DNA from: Streptomyces rugosispiralis
GTDB lineage: Bacteria; Actinomycetota; Actinomycetes; Streptomycetales; Streptomycetaceae
Assembly: GCF_024505145.1 (NCBI RefSeq)
Contig: NZ_JANIAA010000055.1
Coordinates: 1 to 52,561 of the forward strand
DNA: 52,561 nucleotides
Direction: 5' to 3'
Shown piece after piece: positions 47,501 through 52,561 of this stretch. Position 1 is the stretch's first letter. Each line of letters begins with the position of its first letter. Under the pieces are notes generated by a model. That model was not told the origin of the DNA, searched no databases, and worked only from the letters and a program-made list of their open reading frames with translations. The position numbers and the translations under genes were made by a program.

Positions 47501-47926
47501 GTGGATCCATGGGTGTGGTGGCTGATCGCCGCCGTAGGACTGGGCATCCCGCTCGTGCTGACCGCGATGCCCGAATTCGGGATGGTCGCGGTCGGCGCGG
47601 TGGCCGGTGCCATCACCGACGCGCTCGGCGGCGGCGTCGTGCTCCAAGTCGTCGTCTTCTGCGCCGTCTCCGTGGCATTGGTCGCCGTCGTACGCCCGAT
47701 GGCGGTCCGCAGCCGCCGTCAGCAGCCCGAGCTGCGCAGCGGCATCGAGGCGCTGAAAGGCCGCCAGGCCGTCGTCCTCGAGCGCGTCGACGACGGCGGA
47801 GGCGGCCGGATCAAGCTCGCGGGCGAGGTGTGGTCCGCCCGCTCCCTCGACCCCGACCAGGCTTACGAACCAGGACAGCAGGTCGACGTAGTGGAGATCG
47901 ACGGTGCGACTGCCGTCGTCATGTAG
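47501..47926 (+). CDS. NfeD-family membrane protein
   Basis: The 141-residue protein has an N-terminal Trp-rich membrane segment (DPWVWWLIAAVGLGIPLVL), two further hydrophobic stretches, and a C-terminal OB-fold of the NfeD type (GRQAVVLERV, GEVWSARSLD, QVDVVEIDG). Short NfeD proteins pair with SPFH/stomatin proteins in membrane microdomains, and the next gene is one. The start GTG 47501 was chosen because VDPWVWW is the family start. Confidence 0.9.
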   Translation: MDPWVWWLIAAVGLGIPLVLTAMPEFGMVAVGAVAGAITDALGGGVVLQVVVFCAVSVALVAVVRPMAVRSRRQQPELRSGIEALKGRQAVVLERVDDGGGGRIKLAGEVWSARSLDPDQAYEPGQQVDVVEIDGATAVVM

Positions 47927-48078
47927 ACGCCGTACCGGGAGTGTCCTACCAAGAGTTGAGGGCGCCCCGGTTGAGCTGCGGAGTCGACCATGGATCTGAC
48001 AGACTCCACCCTCGGGAACCGCCAGACTTGATCATCCCAACCATCCGAATCGCCGCATGAAGGGCACGGGGAGCCGCA

Positions 48079-49038
48079 GTGGAACCGATCATCATCGTCC
48101 TGATCATCCTCGTGGTGCTGGTCTTCATCGCACTGATCAAGACGATCCAGGTCATCCCGCAGGCCAGTGCCGCCATCGTGGAGCGCTTCGGACGCTACAC
48201 ACGCACCCTCAACGCGGGCCTGAACATCGTCGTCCCGTTCATCGACTCGATCCGCAACCGCGTCGACCTCCGTGAACAGGTCGTGCCCTTCCCCCCGCAG
48301 CCGGTGATCACCCAGGACAACCTGGTGGTGAACATCGACACCGTCATCTACTACCAGGTGACCGACGCCCGCGCCGCCACCTACGAAGTGGCCAGCTACA
48401 TCCAGGCGATCGAGCAGCTGACCGTCACCACCCTGCGGAACATCATCGGTGGCATGGACCTCGAGCGCACCCTGACCTCCCGCGAGGAGATCAACGCGGC
48501 GCTGCGCGGCGTCCTCGACGAGGCCACCGGCAAGTGGGGCATCCGCGTCAACCGCGTGGAGCTCAAGGCCATCGAGCCGCCCACCTCCATCCAGGACTCG
48601 ATGGAGAAGCAGATGCGCGCCGACCGTGACAAGCGCGCCGCGATCCTCCAGGCCGAAGGTGTCCGGCAGTCCGAGATCCTGCGCGCCGAGGGTGAGAAGC
48701 AGTCCGCGATCCTGCGGGCCGAGGGTGAGTCCAAGGCCGCCGCGCTGCGCGCCGAGGGCGAGGCCCAGGCCATCCGTACGGTCTTCGAGTCCATCCACGC
48801 CGGAGACCCGGACCAGAAGCTGCTCTCGTACCAGTACCTCCAGATGCTGCCGAAGATCGCCGAGGGCGACGCCAACAAGCTCTGGATCGTGCCCAGCGAG
48901 ATCGGCGACGCCCTCAAGGGCCTCGGCGGGGCCATGGGCAACTTCGGCCCGTTGACCGGCGGCGGAAACGGCGGCGGCACCCCCAGTGGCACCGGTAAGG
49001 AGCCCGCCCCGCGCCGCGAACAGCCCACGATCGACTGA
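48079..49038 (+). CDS. SPFH (stomatin/prohibitin-like) membrane-scaffold protein
   Basis: The 319-residue protein has an N-terminal membrane hairpin (IIIVLIILVVLVFIALI), a SPFH domain (about 25-190, RFGRYTRTLNAGLN, VINRV-type strands) and an Ala/Glu-rich coiled coil with repeated (I/L)LRAEGE heptad-like units (about 195-235). Such QmcA/slipin proteins form large oligomers in membrane microdomains and associate with NfeD proteins, as the upstream gene suggests. GTG 48079 starts the protein. Confidence 0.93.
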   Translation: MEPIIIVLIILVVLVFIALIKTIQVIPQASAAIVERFGRYTRTLNAGLNIVVPFIDSIRNRVDLREQVVPFPPQPVITQDNLVVNIDTVIYYQVTDARAATYEVASYIQAIEQLTVTTLRNIIGGMDLERTLTSREEINAALRGVLDEATGKWGIRVNRVELKAIEPPTSIQDSMEKQMRADRDKRAAILQAEGVRQSEILRAEGEKQSAILRAEGESKAAALRAEGEAQAIRTVFESIHAGDPDQKLLSYQYLQMLPKIAEGDANKLWIVPSEIGDALKGLGGAMGNFGPLTGGGNGGGTPSGTGKEPAPRREQPTID

Positions 49039-49088
49039 ACGCACGGCGGCGGGACGGGCCCTCGGCACCCTCTGCCAGGGGATGAGAC

Positions 49089-49592
49089 TCAGGCCGACAG
49101 CGCCAGCCACTCCGGCAGACCGTCCCGCTCCGCCGCCCCCAGCGCCAGCAGCAGCGCATCCGAAGGCGTCGGCTCGAACGGCGCCTTGAGCAGCCGCATC
49201 CCCGCCTGCTCCGGAGTCCGGTCCGCCTTACGGTGGTTGTCCTCGGCGCACGAGGCCACCGTATTCAGCCAGGTGTCCCCGCCCCCGCGCGACCGCGGCA
49301 CCACATGGTCCACGGTCGTCGCCCGGCGGCCGCAGTACGCGCACCGGTGCTGGTCCCGGACCAGCACCCCGCGCCGCGACCATGGGGCACGTCTTCGGAA
49401 CGGCACCCGTACGTAACGGCAGAGCCTGATCACCCGCGGCAGCGGCAGATCGACATCCGCGGCCCGCACCCGCAGCCCGGGGTGGGCGTGTTCGACGACG
49501 GCCTTGTCCTGGAGGACCAGCACCACGGCGCGCCGCAGCGTGACCGTCGCCAGCGGCTCGAAGCTCGCGTTCAGAACCAGCGTCTCGCGCAT
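49089..49592 (-). CDS. HNH endonuclease
   Basis: The 167-residue protein has the HNH fold with CAYCGRRATTVDHVVPRSRGG (zinc Cys pair and the catalytic His of DHV) followed by NTVASCAEDNHRKADRTP with the second Cys, Asn and His. The N-terminal RETLVLNASFEPLATVTLRRA is typical of the chromosomal actinobacterial HNH group. A role in DNA repair or turnover is possible, but no partner is encoded nearby. ATG 49592 was chosen because MRETLVLNA is the conserved start. Confidence 0.92.
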   Translation of the reverse strand: MRETLVLNASFEPLATVTLRRAVVLVLQDKAVVEHAHPGLRVRAADVDLPLPRVIRLCRYVRVPFRRRAPWSRRGVLVRDQHRCAYCGRRATTVDHVVPRSRGGGDTWLNTVASCAEDNHRKADRTPEQAGMRLLKAPFEPTPSDALLLALGAAERDGLPEWLALSA

Positions 49593-49698
49593 CCCGACCA
49601 CCCCCGCATCCCGGTGTCCCGGCCCCGCGCCGGAGATCGGCGGGACCGGGATCAACTCTGGCCGGGAGCCTGGCCGAGAACAACGCAATTTCGCCGCG

Positions 49699-50238
49699 TC
49701 AGCCCGCGGCCGGCACCTCGTACTCCCCGATCAACTGGGCCCGCCCCAGCGTGTGGAACCGCAGATTGAAGCCGACCACCGCGGGTGAGGCGTCCGCGTC
49801 CGGGCCCAGCTTCTCGGCGTCCACCGCGTACACGGTGAACACATAGCGGTGCGGACCGTCCCCGGGCGGCGGCGCGGCCCCACCGAAGTCACGGGTCCCG
49901 TAGTCGTTGCGCGCATGTACGGCACCCTCGGGCAGGCCCGTGAAGCCGCCGCTGCCCGCACCCGCCGGAAGCTCGGTGACCGTGGCCGGGATGTCGAACA
50001 CCACCCAGTGCCAGAACCCGCTGCCCGTCGGCGCGTCCGGGTCGAAGCAGGTGACGGCGAAGCTCTTCGTTCCCTCGGGGGAACCCTCCCAGCGCAGCTG
50101 CGGAGAGGTGTTCCCCTCCGCGTGCACCTGGGCGGACTTGAGCGTGCCGCCCGGTGTCACATCGTCGCTCACCACCGTGAACGACGGCACCGGCGGATGG
50201 AAGTCGTGGGGGAGCGGGGCCCGGTTCTGCTCGGACAC
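49699..50238 (-). CDS. YbhB/YbcL-type PEBP-like protein
   Basis: The 179-residue phosphatidylethanolamine-binding-protein-like domain protein has the conserved SPQLRWEGSPEGTKSFAVTCFDPDAP and HWVVFDIPA motifs and a GTRDFGG-PPPGDGPHRY segment lining the pocket. Bacterial members are cytoplasmic here (no signal) with unknown ligands. GTG 50238 is fixed by a strong gaggagg site 8 nt upstream. The barstar-like gene is divergent. Confidence 0.93.
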   Translation of the reverse strand: MSEQNRAPLPHDFHPPVPSFTVVSDDVTPGGTLKSAQVHAEGNTSPQLRWEGSPEGTKSFAVTCFDPDAPTGSGFWHWVVFDIPATVTELPAGAGSGGFTGLPEGAVHARNDYGTRDFGGAAPPPGDGPHRYVFTVYAVDAEKLGPDADASPAVVGFNLRFHTLGRAQLIGEYEVPAAG

Positions 50239-50325
50239 GTCGAGAACCTCCTCGAAGTCGCAGTGGATCATCTCCGCGGCCAGCCTAACGAGACCGGTAC
50301 CCGGCGGGCTGGCACCATGGCGCCC

Positions 50326-50652
50326 ATGACCGGCCCCACCCTCGCCCTCCACCTGCGCCTCGACGGCGTGACGGACAAGGACGGCTTCCTCGCCCGCTGC
50401 GCCCGGGACCTGCGCTTCCCCGACTGGTATGGGCGGAATTGGGATGCCCTCGCCGACTGCGTCACCGATCTGTCCTGGTGGACCGAGGGCGGCGAGCCCA
50501 GCGGCTGTCTGCTGGACATCCAGGGCTGGTCGGCCTTCCGCGACGCGGACCCCGACGCCGCCGCGATCGCGGCCGACATCCTGGCCGACGCGGAGGCGTA
50601 CTGGGCGGCGCGGGGACGGCCCCTGGTGGTGCGGTACGACGACGGCCCCTGA
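50326..50652 (+). CDS. barstar-family ribonuclease-inhibitor-like protein
   Basis: The 108-residue protein matches barstar: FLARCARDLRFPDWYGRNWDALADCVTDL, then WSAFRDADPD. Barstar binds the active site of barnase-type RNases. No barnase gene is in the window, so it may act on a distant or exogenous RNase. ATG 50326 is used here; ATG 50317 would add three residues. Confidence 0.9.
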   Translation: MTGPTLALHLRLDGVTDKDGFLARCARDLRFPDWYGRNWDALADCVTDLSWWTEGGEPSGCLLDIQGWSAFRDADPDAAAIAADILADAEAYWAARGRPLVVRYDDGP

Positions 50653-50665
50653 GAGTCACACGAAC

Positions 50666-50704
50666 GCGGGGCGTGCGCCGAGCCGACCTCGGCGCACGCC
50701 CCGC
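50666..50704. terminator. bidirectional terminator between barstar-like gene and spo0M
   Basis: A 17-bp perfect stem (50666-50682 with 50688-50704) and a 5-nt loop separate the convergent genes. Confidence 0.92.
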
Positions 50705-50761
50705 CTGGAAGTCCGGTCGCGGACGTCCGGTCCGTGAAGGTACGGTCCGGGGAGGGGAACC

Positions 50762-51544
50762 TCAGAACCAGTTGCGCTTGCCGCCGACCTGGGCGAGCCA
50801 CTGGTTCAGGTAGGCGGCCCAGTCGGTGTCCTGGAAGGTGGCCAGGTTCATCGTGAACGACCGGTAGGTGTCACTGCCCTCGGAGAACAGCCCCGGCTTC
50901 TTGTCCATCTCCAGCACGACGTCCATCTCGCGGTCGTCCGCGACGAAGGACAACTCCACCTGATTCAGGCCCCGGTACTGCTCCGGCGAGTAGAACTCGA
51001 TCTCCTGGTAGAAGGGCAGCCGCTGGCGGGTCCCACGGATGTGCCCGCGCTCCAGGTCGGCGCTCTTGAACCGGAAGCCGAGGGCGCCGAAGGCGTCCAG
51101 GATCGCCTGCTGGGCGGGGAGCGGATGCACATTGACCGGGTCCAGGTCGCCCGAGTCCACCGCGCGGGCGATCGCCAGCTCGGTGGTCACGCCCACGTTC
51201 ATACCGGACAGATGGCGGCCCATGAACATGGTGACCGGGGTCTCCCACGGAATCTCCAGGCCGAACTGCACCGCGTGCACCGCGCCCGGCTGCACCTCGA
51301 ACGCGCCGCCCAGCTGCTGCCGGGTGAACTCCACGTCCTGCTTGTACTCCTGGTCGTTGCCCTCAACCTCGACCCGCGCCTGGAGGCCGACCGAGAGCCC
51401 CTCGATCTGCTGCGCGACCGAGCCGCCCTGGATCCGGACCTCGCCCTGCACAACGCCGCCCGGGACGACGTTCTCCTCGGTCAACACCGTCTCCACCGAA
51501 GCGCCACCGGCACCCAAACTCGCGAGCAGCTTCTTGAAGCCCAT
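50762..51544 (-). CDS. Spo0M-like sporulation-control protein
   Basis: The 260-residue arrestin-like beta-sandwich protein opens with FKKLLASLGAGGASVETVL and has PGGVVQGEVRIQGG, as in Spo0M/SpoOM proteins. In Bacillus, Spo0M affects sporulation and cell morphology. In Streptomyces the role is uncertain. ATG 51544 starts it. The divergent region to the alkyladenine glycosylase gene contains cgatcgcattcgatc-type symmetry that could be an operator. Confidence 0.93.
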   Translation of the reverse strand: MGFKKLLASLGAGGASVETVLTEENVVPGGVVQGEVRIQGGSVAQQIEGLSVGLQARVEVEGNDQEYKQDVEFTRQQLGGAFEVQPGAVHAVQFGLEIPWETPVTMFMGRHLSGMNVGVTTELAIARAVDSGDLDPVNVHPLPAQQAILDAFGALGFRFKSADLERGHIRGTRQRLPFYQEIEFYSPEQYRGLNQVELSFVADDREMDVVLEMDKKPGLFSEGSDTYRSFTMNLATFQDTDWAAYLNQWLAQVGGKRNWF

Positions 51545-51712
51545 GTTCTCCCTCTCAAGGACGCGACTGCGTCTTGACTCGATCGCATTCGATCACTGTT
51601 GACACCTAGAAACGCGAAACAGCCGTGGGCGGTTCCGCGGCTCATACCCTTCCAGCGGACCGGTGCCGCCTCCAACCACCGGTTCATATCTGTTCCACTA
51701 CGCTCGGGGCGC

Positions 51713-52375
51713 GTGACAGCAGGACCTGACCGCACCCCCCTCGACCGTGCCTTCTTCGACCGGCCCGTCCTCGAGGTCGCGCCCGACCTCCTGGGCCGCG
51801 TCCTGGTCCGGCGTACCCCGGACGGACCGATCGAATTGCGCCTGACCGAGGTCGAGGCGTACGCGGGCCCGGCGGACCCCGGCTCGCACGCCTACCGTGG
51901 CCGCACCGAGCGCAACGCCGTGATGTTCGGCCCCCCGGGTCATGCGTATGTCTACTTCACCTATGGCATGTGGCACTGCCTCAACCTGGTCTGCGGACCG
52001 GAGGGCCACGCCAGCGGGGTACTGCTGCGCGCGGGCGAGGTGCTGCACGGCCATGAGTGGGCGCATCAGCGCCGGCCGAAGGCGCGCAACGACCATGAGC
52101 TGGCCAAGGGCCCGGCCCGGCTGGCCACCGCCCTGGGCGTGGACCGCAGGCTGGACGGCAGCGATGTGTGCGGGAGCGCCGATGCCCCGCTCGCCCTACT
52201 CACCGGCCACCCCGCCCGGCCCGAGCAGGTGCTCAGCGGCCCGCGCACCGGAGTGGGCGGCGAGGGCGCAACCCACCCCTGGCGCTTCTGGATCGACGGC
52301 GACCCCTCGGTGAGCCCCTACCGGGCCCACACCCCGCGTCGCCGGAATTCGACACGCCGTCAGGTCGGAACTTGA
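51713..52375 (+). CDS. DNA-3-methyladenine glycosylase (AAG/MPG family)
   Basis: The 220-residue protein follows the family closely: FFDRPVLEVAPDLLGRVLVRR, the catalytic Glu in LTEVEAYAGPADPGSHA, RTERNAVMFGPPGHAYVYFTYGM and the KGPARLATALG segment. It excises 3-methyladenine and related alkylated or deaminated purines. GTG 51713 begins the conserved part. A strong promoter overlaps its 3' end and drives the next, unseen gene. Confidence 0.93.
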   Translation: MTAGPDRTPLDRAFFDRPVLEVAPDLLGRVLVRRTPDGPIELRLTEVEAYAGPADPGSHAYRGRTERNAVMFGPPGHAYVYFTYGMWHCLNLVCGPEGHASGVLLRAGEVLHGHEWAHQRRPKARNDHELAKGPARLATALGVDRRLDGSDVCGSADAPLALLTGHPARPEQVLSGPRTGVGGEGATHPWRFWIDGDPSVSPYRAHTPRRRNSTRRQVGT

Positions 52376-52400
52376 CTCCGCTGGACGGGGCGCCTAACGT
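52372..52400 (+). promoter_or_regulatory. strong sigma-HrdB-type promoter facing out of the window
   Basis: TTGACT (52372-52377), a 17-bp spacer and TAACGT (52395-52400) match the consensus well. The -35 overlaps the glycosylase stop codon. The predicted transcript has about 150 nt of leader within the window. Confidence 0.7.
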
Positions 52401-52561
52401 AGCCCGAGCCGCTTGAGACGGGCAGCGCTGTCGTCACGATCCCAGGATCGGGTCACCGCGGCCCCGGAGCGGCCAACCACTACAACGAATCCCGAACAGG
52501 GTCCTATTTCGCTGCGCGAAATCAAGGCCCGGAGCCCCGATTAGGAGTTCGGAGGGGAATT
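52401..52561 (+). other. 5' leader of a gene beyond the window
   Basis: No ORF is recognised. A small hairpin (cgatcc-ca-ggatcg near 52437-52450) and atttcg/cgaaat (52506-52511 with 52517-52522) occur. ggagggg at 52552-52558 could be the ribosome site of a gene starting just past the end. Confidence 0.4.

Overview
This window is high-G+C actinobacterial chromosome and almost certainly from Streptomyces. The evidence is the codon use (third positions nearly always G or C) together with lineage-restricted genes: a chaplin, a streptophobe membrane protein, an SGM_5486-type 38-residue peptide, a DUF3099 protein, a WhiJ-like XRE/DUF397/ATPase set and a Spo0M homologue. Most of it is conserved core chromosome. 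Accessory material is concentrated at about 20.6-29.0 kb. No rRNA, tRNA or CRISPR was found.

Layout. 0.1-5.4 kb: GH15 glycosidase and an atypical SDR, an inverted-repeat element, SURF1, a zinc-ribbon protein and a DEDDh exonuclease with BRCT. 5.4-8.8 kb: lipoprotein, then an overlapping pair (fatty-acid-hydroxylase/sterol-desaturase plus TMEM86/YhhN protein) that could act on ether lipids. 8.8-16 kb: secreted subtilase, DUF485/ActP acetate permease pair behind a CRP-like site, moaA, and a run of small genes with a duplicated leader element. 16-20.6 kb: tyrS and a TldD/TldE-type pair. 20.6-23.1 kb: WhiJ-like three-gene set, Uma2 nuclease and a relic of a second tldD allele. 23.1-29.0 kb: a tightly overlapping operon SseB-like - helical partner - RHS polymorphic toxin - acidic immunity candidate. 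Its toxin tip and immunity gene are visibly lower in G+C than the surroundings.

29-39 kb: Fe-S/metallo-beta-lactamase protein, fabG-fabI, FadR-type regulator divergent from an MFS exporter with a palindromic operator, SixA phosphatase, serB and streptophobe. 39-45.7 kb: FHA-ABC transporter, lytic transglycosylase with a structured leader, GAF histidine kinase/LuxR regulator, chaplin. 45.7-52.6 kb: conserved hypothetical, ABC ATPase, NfeD and SPFH proteins, HNH nuclease, PEBP-like protein, barstar-like protein, Spo0M, alkyladenine glycosylase, and a strong promoter facing out of the right end.

The most unusual structural signal is a set of unrelated short tandem arrays placed exactly on or just after stop codons. 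Units are 10, 12, 16, 17, 19 and about 21 bp. In five of them the repeated unit contains TGA and is not a multiple of three, so stops recur in several or all frames. Tandem repeats inside genes use units of 15, 18 and 24 bp, which are multiples of three. Other strong leads are the RHS/type VII-like toxin operon, the duplicated leader element shared by two adjacent small genes, and the MITE-like element at 2.75-3.17 kb.
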